Assembly: GCA_031082145.1 (NCBI GenBank)
Contig: JAVHLP010000011.1
Span: 1 to 64,000, forward strand
DNA: 64,000 nucleotides
From: a bacterium
Lineage (GTDB): Bacteria; Bacillota; Sulfobacillia; UBA995
Direction of reading: 5' to 3'
A program made the translations under genes and the position numbers. The first letter of the stretch is position 1. Every line of letters begins with the position of its first letter. The notes under the pieces were generated by a model that saw only the letters and a program-made list of their open reading frames with translations, searched no databases and was not told the DNA's origin. Shown here in pieces: positions 16,950-24,534 of the stretch.

Positions 16950-17564
16950 TTATCCGGAGCGTTCCCTCTCGCTTGCCGCGTCCCCTCCACCACCTCCCCG
17001 CTCCAGCCCCCTCAGGAACAAGTCCAGGAACGCCTCGGCGATCTCGGTCGCCGACAACCTTCCCTCGGGCGAGAACCACTGGTAAAGCCAATTGCCGGCG
17101 CCGAGCATGAGCATGGCCGCCAGGCGAGGCGACACCGCCCGGAACTCCCCCTGCTCGATCCCTTCCTCAACCGTTCTCTCGAACAGGGCCTGGTATCGCC
17201 GCATGCTCTCGGCCACCAGCTTCTGCTGCTCGGGCGTCAGGGCGTGCCGCTCCCGCAGGAACACGGTGTAAATGCCCAGGTTCTCGGCGATCATCGCCAC
17301 GTGGTGGCGCACCGCCCGGGCCAGCCGCTCCCGGGCGGGGAGAGGCTGGGCCACGATCTCCTCCAGGACCTGGGCGTACCCCTGCATGCCCTCGGCTATG
17401 ATGCGGGCCAAGAGCTCCTCCTTGCCCGTGATATAGTGGTAGAGGCTGCCCTTCTGGAGACCCACCGCGTCGGCGATGTCCTGCACCGAAGTGGCGTGGT
17501 AACCCTGCTTGCGGAACAGCCGGACGGCCGTCTCCAGGATCTCCTGGCCCTTGCCGTTGCCCAC
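16950..17564 (-). CDS. TetR/AcrR family transcriptional regulator of the acyl-CoA regulon
   Basis: A 204-residue TetR repressor. The helix-turn-helix lies at residues about 5-50 (ILETAVRLFRKQGYHATSV, then DIADAVGLQKGSLYHYITGK), and the ligand-binding half is helical. TetR proteins of this type usually sense acyl-CoA and repress beta-oxidation genes. The start is placed at GTG 17564 with AGAGGGGG upstream. The palindromic operator CCAACCAAACGGTTGG lies at 17582-17597, just upstream, and an almost identical site lies before the acyl-CoA dehydrogenase gene at 20558, so it very likely controls both arms and itself. Confidence 0.9.
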   Translation of the reverse strand: MGNGKGQEILETAVRLFRKQGYHATSVQDIADAVGLQKGSLYHYITGKEELLARIIAEGMQGYAQVLEEIVAQPLPARERLARAVRHHVAMIAENLGIYTVFLRERHALTPEQQKLVAESMRRYQALFERTVEEGIEQGEFRAVSPRLAAMLMLGAGNWLYQWFSPEGRLSATEIAEAFLDLFLRGLERGGGGGDAASERERSG

Positions 17565-17581
17565 GGGATCCCCCTCTTTGC

Positions 17582-17597
17582 CCAACCAAACGGTTGG
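17582..17597. promoter_or_regulatory. TetR operator, copy 1 (autoregulatory)
   Basis: CCAACC-AAAC-GGTTGG is a perfect 6-bp dyad with a four-base centre, 18 bp upstream of the tetR start codon. The second copy at 20558-20573 shares AACC-(A/G)AAC-GGTTGG. The position covers the region where the tetR mRNA should start, as expected for autorepression. Confidence 0.72.
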
Positions 17598-17729
17598 TAA
17601 TATCTTAGCAGGCGCCGGACAGGTCTGTCAACGACCGCTCCGGGCACGGCGAAGGGGCGACACCTGCTGCCGGCGAATAAGGCCGGGAGGCTCCCGGCCC
17701 CGGCCGGCAGCCACCGGGAGGAGACGGCG

Positions 17730-18587
17730 ATGGTTAGGCGACCGGAGAGATCTCCCCTCGCAGAACGCGTCCCGGCAGGCGCCGGGCCGGTCAGGGGACC
17801 GGGGCGGTCCGAGTATCCAACAGCCCAGCACGCGAGAGCAGCCGCGGCCACTACCGCCTTCTTCCGCGGCCGGGCAGACATTCAGGCCGTGCTGCTGGTT
17901 GGATCCTGCGCTCGCGGCAAGGCCACAGCCGACAGCTGCCTCGACCTGGCCGTCCTGGTGGATCCAGGCCTATCCCCGGCCGGACGGGAGGCCCTGGCCG
18001 GCGAGTGGCGGGCATGGCGAGACAAGGAGCCGACCTTGCTGGAGATGGGGGCGGTAGGCCGCTACGCCCATGTCGACCTCGACCTCACCGACGGCCGGTT
18101 TGCCCCTGAGCCCCGGGGCTGGACGTCGGGGCCGGACTCTTTTGAGCTGGAAATAGGCAACCTGCTGGTGTACGGCGAGCCACTCTGGGAGGGCGCCGAT
18201 TACCTCCAGCTGCTGAAGCGGCAATGGCTCCCCTATTACGCCGAGACCTTGCGACGGGAGAGGCTGGCCGCGGTCCGGCGTTATTGCCTCAACAACCTGG
18301 ATCACATTCCCCTCTTCGTGCGGCGGGGGCTCTACTTCCAGGCCTTCCACCGGCTCTGTGACGCTTTCCAGGAATTCCTCCAAGCCCTCTTCATCGCCCG
18401 CCGTACCTACCCTATAGCCTACGACAAGTGGATCCGCGAGCAGGTGGTGGAGATTCTGGGCGAACCCGAAGTTTACCGGGAGCTCACACGCCTGCTGGCC
18501 GTACCCTCGGTTGAGAGCCGGGCCGTAGCCCGCCGGGCAAGGCGCCTGGGACAGCTCCTGGAGATCCACGCCCCGGATCCGGGCTAG
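17730..18587 (+). CDS. Nucleotidyltransferase-fold protein with degenerate active site
   Basis: A 285-residue protein with a disordered basic start (1-35), a nucleotidyltransferase fold at about 40-120 and a helical C-terminal half. The P-loop LLVGSCARGKA is intact, but where active enzymes have S-D-x-D the protein has S-C-L-D (TGC codon at 17937-17939), so the first metal-binding Asp is replaced by Cys; the second Asp and a later DLDL strand remain. It may be a binding protein rather than an enzyme. The ATG follows GGGAGGAGACGGCG. It converges with the radical SAM gene, the stop codons overlapping in CTAG (18584-18587). Confidence 0.7.
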   Translation: MVRRPERSPLAERVPAGAGPVRGPGRSEYPTAQHARAAAATTAFFRGRADIQAVLLVGSCARGKATADSCLDLAVLVDPGLSPAGREALAGEWRAWRDKEPTLLEMGAVGRYAHVDLDLTDGRFAPEPRGWTSGPDSFELEIGNLLVYGEPLWEGADYLQLLKRQWLPYYAETLRRERLAAVRRYCLNNLDHIPLFVRRGLYFQAFHRLCDAFQEFLQALFIARRTYPIAYDKWIREQVVEILGEPEVYRELTRLLAVPSVESRAVARRARRLGQLLEIHAPDPG

Positions 18588-19714
18588 GAGATGCGGCAGC
18601 CGGTGCAGGGCAGATCGGGATCGGAAGCGTGGGGCAGTTCACCGTGCAGAGCGGCTACCGCCGCGCAGCCCCCCCGGCAGAGGTCGGCGTTTGGGCAGCC
18701 GGAGCACCCGGCGGGGAGGCGCTCTCGCAGACCGGCCAGGCGGGGACTGTCCTGCCACAGCCCGGGCAGGTCCTCCAGCCGGCCGATGGGCGGGAGGTGG
18801 CTGCAAGGGGCCACCATGCCGGCGGCGTCCACCGTCAGCAGGAGGTCGCCGGCGATGCAGCCTCTCGCGCCCAGGTAGACCAGGCGAGGCCGGGAGACCG
18901 GCCTGGAGATGAGCAGCGGGGCCAAGGCGCAATCCAGGTGGAAGTGCAGCCGGTGCCTGACGGCCAGCCGGCCCAGCCGGCCGAGGAGGGTCCGGGCCTG
19001 CTCGAGGGAGAGCGCCAGGCCGGGGTAGGTGGCCGTCCCCCGGCCGCCCGGCTTGGGACGGAGGACGAGCAGGCTGTCGGCCCCGGCCTGCCGGGCAAGC
19101 CGGAAGACCTCGCCCAGCCGGTCCAGGTTCCGGCGGGTGACCACGTAGTTAACGCCAGCGGTCACCCCTTCCCGCCGTAACCGCCGCACCGCCGCCCAGG
19201 CGGAGTTCACAGCGCGCCCGTCCCGGGGGCCGCCGGGCAGGTCGACGCTGACGTTCACCCGGGCGAAGACGGTGGCCGCCGCCCGCGCCCAATTGGGGTC
19301 GACCAGGGTCCCGTTGGTGGTCAGGGAAGGCAGGAGGCCGAGCTCCCGGGCCCGGCGGGCGAGATCGAGCAGTTCCGGATGGAGGAGGGGCTCGCCGCCC
19401 CCGAAGGCCACATGGAAGACCCCCAGGCCGGCGGCTGCCTCCAGGGCCGCTTCCACGCGGAAGGTGGGGACCTCTCCGCCGCCGGGCCGGGCATCGGTAT
19501 AGCAGCACCCACAAGCCAGGTTACAGCGGGTGGTGACGGCGATCTCCATCTCAACCGGCCCGCTGAGCCCCGGGGAAGCCGGACCTGCCCATGCCGCCCC
19601 CCCGTGGTAACCGCGCTCCTGGAGGTACGGGCGGTCCACCCAGTAGAGCCCGGGAGGGTCGGCGGTGCCGACGATGCCACCGAAGCCCTCGAACCTGACC
19701 TTATGCACGCGCAC
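18584..19714 (-). CDS. Radical SAM/SPASM domain protein (peptide-maturase type)
   Basis: A 376-residue protein. Residues 1-50 form an N-terminal segment (VRFEGFGGIVGTADPPGLYW), the radical SAM core follows with TRCNLACGCCY (CxxxCxxC), FGGGEPLLHPE and TTNGTL, and the C-terminus holds a SPASM domain with many Cys: CIAGD, APCSH, CSGCPNADLCRGGC and CTGC, enough for two auxiliary iron-sulfur clusters. SPASM enzymes usually modify ribosomal peptides or protein side chains. GTG 19714 is chosen because the longer frame lies inside the upstream membrane-protein gene; the overlap is 14 bp and no strong ribosome-binding site is visible. No precursor peptide gene was found next to it. Confidence 0.82.
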   Translation of the reverse strand: MRVHKVRFEGFGGIVGTADPPGLYWVDRPYLQERGYHGGAAWAGPASPGLSGPVEMEIAVTTRCNLACGCCYTDARPGGGEVPTFRVEAALEAAAGLGVFHVAFGGGEPLLHPELLDLARRARELGLLPSLTTNGTLVDPNWARAAATVFARVNVSVDLPGGPRDGRAVNSAWAAVRRLRREGVTAGVNYVVTRRNLDRLGEVFRLARQAGADSLLVLRPKPGGRGTATYPGLALSLEQARTLLGRLGRLAVRHRLHFHLDCALAPLLISRPVSRPRLVYLGARGCIAGDLLLTVDAAGMVAPCSHLPPIGRLEDLPGLWQDSPRLAGLRERLPAGCSGCPNADLCRGGCAAVAALHGELPHASDPDLPCTGCRIS

Positions 19715-20447
19715 GGCGGCCGGCCAGGGCGGCCAGGGCCATTCCGGCCGGGGCCCAGGCCCCCCAGAACACGAACAAGGCCCCCACCGGGTTGTAGCTG
19801 TCCGCCGGGAGGGGCGGGAACGGAAGGACCAGGAAGGCGCCAACGACGACGAAAATAAGCGCCGACGGGGCCAGACCGAGAGAGTCCCCGGGGCGGCCGA
19901 GTCGCCAGGCGGTACCGGCCAGGCCCAGGGCCAGGGGTGGCAACAGGCAGTACAGGAAAAGCAGGATGCGCCCGGCCAGATCGTCGAGGTGAATCACCGG
20001 CGTGAGGAGATGATTGAGGAGCAGGGCCAGGGCAGCCGCTCCGGCCACGGCCAGCCAGGTAGCACGCCTCCAGGCGGGCATCGCCAGCCTGCGCCAGGCC
20101 AGGGCAACTACCCCCAGGGCCGGCAGCCCCAGGAGGGTTGCCCAACCGGCGTGGGGCCAGAAGCCGTGCGTCTGCGTGACCACGCTCGCGAAGACAGTCC
20201 AGCCGGCAGCATAAGCTGACCAGGCCAGAAGCCATGTGAGCCAGGCGGCCACTTGCGGCCCCCGGCGAGTCCTGCCCGGGACCTCCACCGGCATCGCCGC
20301 TGCCAGCCGCCGTTCGAGCCAGGCGGCCAGCAATCCACCGGCCACGGCCGGGGGCAGGAAGAACAGGAGCCCCCACATGACCCCGTGACCGCTCGAATTG
20401 GGGTTGATCCCCGGTCGCGCCTGAATGACCCGCCCCCGCCCACCCAA
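19701..20447 (-). CDS. Integral membrane protein of unknown function paired with radical SAM
   Basis: A protein of up to 248 residues with about six or seven hydrophobic segments and Arg-rich loops; HGFWPHAGW near residue 94 and HLLTPVIHLDDLAGR near 146 are polar stretches between helices. I recognise no family. A TTG start at 20447 has a good GGGGGAGGG seven bases upstream; an ATG at 20378 lies just before the first helix and is the alternative. It is co-transcribed with, and overlaps, the radical SAM/SPASM gene, so it may anchor or export that enzyme's product or be its target. Confidence 0.6.
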   Translation of the reverse strand: MGGRGRVIQARPGINPNSSGHGVMWGLLFFLPPAVAGGLLAAWLERRLAAAMPVEVPGRTRRGPQVAAWLTWLLAWSAYAAGWTVFASVVTQTHGFWPHAGWATLLGLPALGVVALAWRRLAMPAWRRATWLAVAGAAALALLLNHLLTPVIHLDDLAGRILLFLYCLLPPLALGLAGTAWRLGRPGDSLGLAPSALIFVVVGAFLVLPFPPLPADSYNPVGALFVFWGAWAPAGMALAALAGRRARA

Positions 20448-20542
20448 GCCGATCCCTCCCCCGGCGAGGCTTCACCCTCCGCCCCGGCGTTTCCTTTTTG
20501 GTCCGCCCCCTCTCCACGGTGAAGGAATCTTCGCGCGAGGAG

Positions 20543-20573
20543 TAGAATCACTTCGGGCTAACCGAACGGTTGG
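20543..20573 (+). promoter_or_regulatory. TetR operator copy 2 and -10 region of the acyl-CoA dehydrogenase operon
   Basis: CTAACC-GAAC-GGTTGG (20558-20573) matches the operator before tetR (17582-17597) at 14 of 16 positions. A -10-like TAGAAT lies at 20543-20548, ten bases upstream of the operator, so bound repressor would cover the transcription start. The -35 is weak. The start codon follows at 20605 after AAAGGTGG. Confidence 0.7.
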
Positions 20574-20604
20574 TAGGACAACCCCCTGAAAGGTGGCTGA
20601 GGGA

Positions 20605-21780
20605 ATGGTCGACTTCACCCTTACCGATGAGCAGAGGGATTTTCAGAAGCTCGCCCACGATTTCGCGGTCAAGGAGATCCGGCCGGTGGCTGAGCACCAT
20701 GACGAGACGGAGGAGATGCCCTGGGAGGTAATGCGGAAGGCCCACCGGCTGGGGCTAACCACCTTCTACTTCCCCGAGGAGTACGGGGGTGGCGGGGTCC
20801 AGGATCCGATCACCCATTTCATCATCAACGAGGAACTGGCCTGGGGTTGCGGGGGCATTCAGACCTGCATTTCCAGCACCGGCCTGGCGGCGGCAGCGAT
20901 CATGGGCATGGGGACGGAGGCGCAGAAAGAACAGTGGATCCCCATGTTCTGCGGGGATGAACTCCGGATCGGAGCCATGGCCCTGACCGAGCCGGAAGCC
21001 GGCTCGGACGCCCAGGCCATCAAGACCGTCGCCCGGCGGGAGAACGACTCCTGGGTGCTGAACGGCAAGAAGTGCTTCATAACCAACGGAGGCATTGCCG
21101 ACCTGCACGTGGTCTTCGCCACCACCGATCCCAGCCTGGGCTGGGCCGGGCTGGCGGGCTTTGTGATCGAGAAGGACACGCCGGGCCTGGTCATGGGCAA
21201 GAAAGAGAAGAAGCTTGGGGTCAGGGCTTCTCACACTTCAGAGCTCTTCCTGGACGACTGCCGCATCCCGGTCGAGAATCAGCTGGGCTTCGATCCGTCC
21301 GGCGGGGCCGGCTTTGGGGCCCTGGGAGCCCTCAAGATGTTGGAGTACACCCGGCCAGGCGTCGGGTCGGCGGCGGTGGGCATCGCCCGGGCCGCCTACG
21401 AGTTCGCGCTGGAATATGCCCAGCAGCGAGTGCAGTTCGGCAAGCCCATCCTGACCAAGCAGGCCATCTCCTTCCCGCTGGCGGACATGGCCACCGCCAT
21501 CGATGCCGCCCGCCTGCTGTGCTGGCGGGCCGGCTGGATGCAGCGGCAGAACCTCCCCTTCAAGAACGCCGAGGGTAGCATGGCCAAGCTCTTTGCGGGA
21601 GACACGGCCATGTGGGTGACCACCCAGGCGGTGCAGATCCTGGGGGGTTACGGCTACATGAAGGACTTCCCGGTGGAGAGATGGATGCGGGACGCGAAGA
21701 TATACCAGATCTGGGAGGGCACCGCCGAGATACAGCGGCTGGTAATCTCCCGGGCCGTTGCCGGCCGGGGATTCTTCTAG
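20605..21780 (+). CDS. Acyl-CoA dehydrogenase
   Basis: A 391-residue flavoprotein, full length for the family. Visible signatures are ALTEPEAGSDA, the FAD-binding QRVQFGKPI, QILGGYGYMKDFPVERWMRD and the catalytic Glu E371 in IWEGTAEIQ. It oxidises acyl-CoA to 2-enoyl-CoA, passing electrons to ETF, which is not encoded here. ATG 20605 is preferred over GTG 20593, because AAAGGTGG lies eight bases before it. It leads the plus-strand operon with MBL hydrolase, SDR and enoyl-CoA hydratase and is preceded by the TetR operator. Confidence 0.93.
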   Translation: MVDFTLTDEQRDFQKLAHDFAVKEIRPVAEHHDETEEMPWEVMRKAHRLGLTTFYFPEEYGGGGVQDPITHFIINEELAWGCGGIQTCISSTGLAAAAIMGMGTEAQKEQWIPMFCGDELRIGAMALTEPEAGSDAQAIKTVARRENDSWVLNGKKCFITNGGIADLHVVFATTDPSLGWAGLAGFVIEKDTPGLVMGKKEKKLGVRASHTSELFLDDCRIPVENQLGFDPSGGAGFGALGALKMLEYTRPGVGSAAVGIARAAYEFALEYAQQRVQFGKPILTKQAISFPLADMATAIDAARLLCWRAGWMQRQNLPFKNAEGSMAKLFAGDTAMWVTTQAVQILGGYGYMKDFPVERWMRDAKIYQIWEGTAEIQRLVISRAVAGRGFF

Positions 21781-21864
21781 ACCGGGGCCGCCGGGGCCGC
21801 CCGGCCGGATAAGCCGGCAGGGCAGCCCCGGCCATCCCTACAGCCCGCACCGGAGGTGCCGGCC

Positions 21865-22851
21865 TTGGGCGACCTGCACCGACTGGCCTTACCCACACCC
21901 TTCCCGGTCGGCCCGGTCAACGCCTACCTGTTGGAGGGGGATCCGCTGACCCTGGTGGACCCGGGGCCCGCTTATGGCCCGGCCTGGCGGGCCTTGCGGT
22001 CATCCCTGGACCGGCTCGGGCACCGGCTGGAGGACGTCCGCCGGCTCCTGATCACCCACCCCCACCTGGACCACTTCGGCGCCGCGGCGTCGGTGGTGGC
22101 CATCTCCGGGGCCGAAGTGCTGGCCCACCACCTGGCCTTGCCCTGGCTGACGAGCCTGGACGGCGAATGGGTGCGGCGAGCCGGCTTCCTGCGGGCCGAG
22201 TTCGCCCGGCTCGGCGCGCCCGGACCCGCTATCCAGGGGCTGGAGGCGAGCATGCGACGCCTGGGCCGGTATGCCCGACCAGTCTCCGAGGCCCGCGGGC
22301 TGGAGGACGGCGACGAGTTGGAGTTGGGGGGAAAGGTCTGGCGAGTCTTGCACACGCCGGGCCACAGCTCGGGCTGCGTGTGCCTGTATGACCCCTTGAC
22401 TAGGCGGCTCCTGTCCGGAGACTACCTCCTCCAGGGCATATCGAGCAACGCCTTGCTGGAGCCGCCGCAGGAGACGGGCCGGCCTCGCGAGCGCAGCCTG
22501 CTCACCTACCTCGCTTCCCTCCGCCGGGGCGGGGAATGGGACGTCGAACGGGTCTTCCCCGGCCACGGGCGTGCCTTCGGCGATCACCGGGGGGTCATCG
22601 ACCGCCGCTTCCGTCACTACGACCGGCGGCAAGCCAGACTGGCCCGGCTGCTGGCGGCGGCCGGGGACCGGGGGCTGACCGCCCACGCGATTTGCCGGCT
22701 CCTGTTCCCCTCGCTCGGGCCGGACGGGCTCTTTCTCGGTCTCTCGGAGGTGGTCGGCCATCTGGATCTCCTGGCCGCCGGGGGCCGGCTGGAGGAGCGC
22801 CCGGACGGGGAGGTAAGCCGTTTTGTCCTGAGTGCGAGAGAGGAGGAGTGA
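21865..22851 (+). CDS. MBL-fold metallo-hydrolase (hydroxyacylglutathione hydrolase-like)
   Basis: A 328-residue metallo-beta-lactamase-fold hydrolase. The metal-binding motif is THPHLDH (H65, H67, D69, H70), followed by HTPGHSSGC, SGDYLL and FPGHG, and a C-terminal helical winged part. Enzymes of this shape in acyl-CoA operons are often thioesterase-like, but the substrate is unknown. The TTG start at 21865 has GGAGGTG correctly spaced; the GTG inside that Shine-Dalgarno is not used. It lies between the dehydrogenase and the SDR gene in the regulon's plus-strand arm. Confidence 0.85.
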   Translation: MGDLHRLALPTPFPVGPVNAYLLEGDPLTLVDPGPAYGPAWRALRSSLDRLGHRLEDVRRLLITHPHLDHFGAAASVVAISGAEVLAHHLALPWLTSLDGEWVRRAGFLRAEFARLGAPGPAIQGLEASMRRLGRYARPVSEARGLEDGDELELGGKVWRVLHTPGHSSGCVCLYDPLTRRLLSGDYLLQGISSNALLEPPQETGRPRERSLLTYLASLRRGGEWDVERVFPGHGRAFGDHRGVIDRRFRHYDRRQARLARLLAAAGDRGLTAHAICRLLFPSLGPDGLFLGLSEVVGHLDLLAAGGRLEERPDGEVSRFVLSAREEE

Positions 22852-22854
22852 GCG

Positions 22855-23613
22855 ATGGACTTGGGGATCACTGGCAAGGTGGCGGTGGTGACCGGGGCGA
22901 TCCGGGGAATCGGCAAGGCCACCGCCTTGGAGCTGGCCCGGGAAGGTGCCGAGGTGGCCGTGATCGACGTCCTGGACGAGGGCATTGAGCAGGTGGTCGC
23001 CGAGATCCGGGCCGGCGGCCGGCGGGCGGCCGGCTACAACTGCGATGTGGGTGATGTCGAGCAGGTGAACGCCACCTTCGAGCGGATTGCAGCCGATCTG
23101 GGAGGCGTACAGATCCTTGTCAACAACGCGGCGGTCCTGGACAATGTCTCCAAGATCGAGGGTATGGCCCAGGCCATGTGGGAGCGGGACCTCCGGGTGA
23201 ACCTGACCGGTGTCTTCAACTGCACCCGGGCCGCCCTGTCGCCGATGCAGCGGGCCGGTTGGGGTCGCATCATCAGCATCTCCTCGGTTGCCGGCATGCT
23301 GGGCGGGTTTGGCCAGGCCGGCTACTCCTCAACCAAGGCGGCCATCACCGGCCTCATGAAGACCGTTGCCTTGGAGCAGGGCCGGTACGGGATCACCGCG
23401 AACGTCTTATTCCCGGGGATCGTCGGGACAGAGATGTTCCAGTTCATGCGGGAGGACATGAAGAACCGCATCCGGGCCCGGACCGTCCTGCGGCGGGAGG
23501 CCGAGCCGGCCGACATCGCCTGGGCGATCTGCTTTCTGTGCTCGGAGCGGGCCCGGTACATCAGCGGCATCTGCCTGGACGTCTCCAACGGCATAACCCT
23601 GTTCACGTTCTAG
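22855..23613 (+). CDS. Short-chain dehydrogenase/reductase (3-hydroxyacyl-CoA dehydrogenase-like)
   Basis: A 252-residue SDR. The cofactor motif is TGAIRGIGKA near residue 13, NNAAV follows near 88, and the catalytic Ser, Tyr and Lys are visible in SISSVAG and GYSSTKAA (about residues 139-159). The acidic residue after the second strand (VIDVLDE) favours NAD. In this operon it most likely oxidises 3-hydroxyacyl-CoA, the third step of beta-oxidation; FabG-type reduction is the alternative. ATG follows GAGGAGGAGTGAGCG, three bases after the previous stop. Confidence 0.88.
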   Translation: MDLGITGKVAVVTGAIRGIGKATALELAREGAEVAVIDVLDEGIEQVVAEIRAGGRRAAGYNCDVGDVEQVNATFERIAADLGGVQILVNNAAVLDNVSKIEGMAQAMWERDLRVNLTGVFNCTRAALSPMQRAGWGRIISISSVAGMLGGFGQAGYSSTKAAITGLMKTVALEQGRYGITANVLFPGIVGTEMFQFMREDMKNRIRARTVLRREAEPADIAWAICFLCSERARYISGICLDVSNGITLFTF

Positions 23614-23631
23614 GAAGGAGTGTGATCCGCG

Positions 23632-24432
23632 ATGGGCTACGAGTTCTTCCAGATCACCCGGGACGAGGCGGTGGCGGTGGCGGTGATGAACCGCCCGCCG
23701 GTCAACGCCTTGTCGGCCGCCCTCATGGCCGATCTGGCCGCCGTTCTTGACGAGCTCGAGGGCGATGGCACGGTGCGCGCCGTCCTGCTCACCGCCGGCG
23801 AGGACATCCGCACCCGGGCGGCCAAGTTCTTCTGCGCCGGGGCGGACATCAAGGAGTTCGGCGAGACCTTCTTCGGGGGCGGGGCGCGGGACGCCGTCGC
23901 CGGCGGTTCCCGTATCGTCACCCGGCTGCAGCGTTTCCCCAAGCCGGTGGTGGTCGCCATCAACGGCAACGCCCTGGGCGGAGGCTGCGAACTCGTGATG
24001 GCGTGCCACGTCAGGATCCTGGCCGCCGAGGCGGTCCTGGGACAGCCCGAGATCAAGCTGGGCATCATCCCCGGTTACGGCGGGACCCAGCGGTTGCCCC
24101 GGCTGATGGGCCGGGGCCTGGCCCTGGAGTATCTTCTGACCGGAGACAACATCCCCCCCGAGCTGGCCCTCCACACCGGGCTGGTCAACCACGTGGTGCC
24201 CCTGGCCGAATGCGTGGACAAGGGGCTGGCGATCGCCCACAAGCTGTCGCGACAGGCGCCGCTGGCCCTCCGCTACATCATCGAGGCGGTCAACGAGGGG
24301 CTGGACTCCGGGGTCGACACCAGCATGGCGGTGGAGCTGGACCGGATGCTGCGCGTGCTGGCGACCGAGGATGCCGTGGAAGGCGGCATGGCCTTTGTGC
24401 AGAAGCGCCCCCCCGAGTTCAAGGGGAGATAG
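23632..24432 (+). CDS. Enoyl-CoA hydratase/isomerase family protein
   Basis: A 266-residue crotonase-fold enzyme. The oxyanion-hole region reads FFCAGADIKEF and both catalytic glutamates are present, in GGGCELVMAC and QPEIKLGIIPGYGGTQRLP, so it should be a true hydratase. It adds water to 2-enoyl-CoA, supplying the SDR encoded immediately upstream. An insertion of about seven residues (EDIRTRAAK) precedes the FFCAGAD motif. ATG follows AAGGAGTG. It is the last clear member of the regulated plus-strand arm. Confidence 0.92.
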   Translation: MGYEFFQITRDEAVAVAVMNRPPVNALSAALMADLAAVLDELEGDGTVRAVLLTAGEDIRTRAAKFFCAGADIKEFGETFFGGGARDAVAGGSRIVTRLQRFPKPVVVAINGNALGGGCELVMACHVRILAAEAVLGQPEIKLGIIPGYGGTQRLPRLMGRGLALEYLLTGDNIPPELALHTGLVNHVVPLAECVDKGLAIAHKLSRQAPLALRYIIEAVNEGLDSGVDTSMAVELDRMLRVLATEDAVEGGMAFVQKRPPEFKGR

Positions 24433-24534
24433 AGCCGGGCCCCGCAGGGTGGTGAACCTGGCCCCGGTCAGTGATCCCCCCGCCGGCATAGGGATAGAGG
24501 ACCGGGGAACTCCCGGGGAGAAACCGGTGAGTTG

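Noticed and set aside
17681-17699. Inverted repeat GGCCGGGA/TCCCGGCC upstream of the nucleotidyltransferase-like gene
   Set aside because: It has no T tract and no gene end next to it; in DNA this GC-rich such dyads are frequent by chance.
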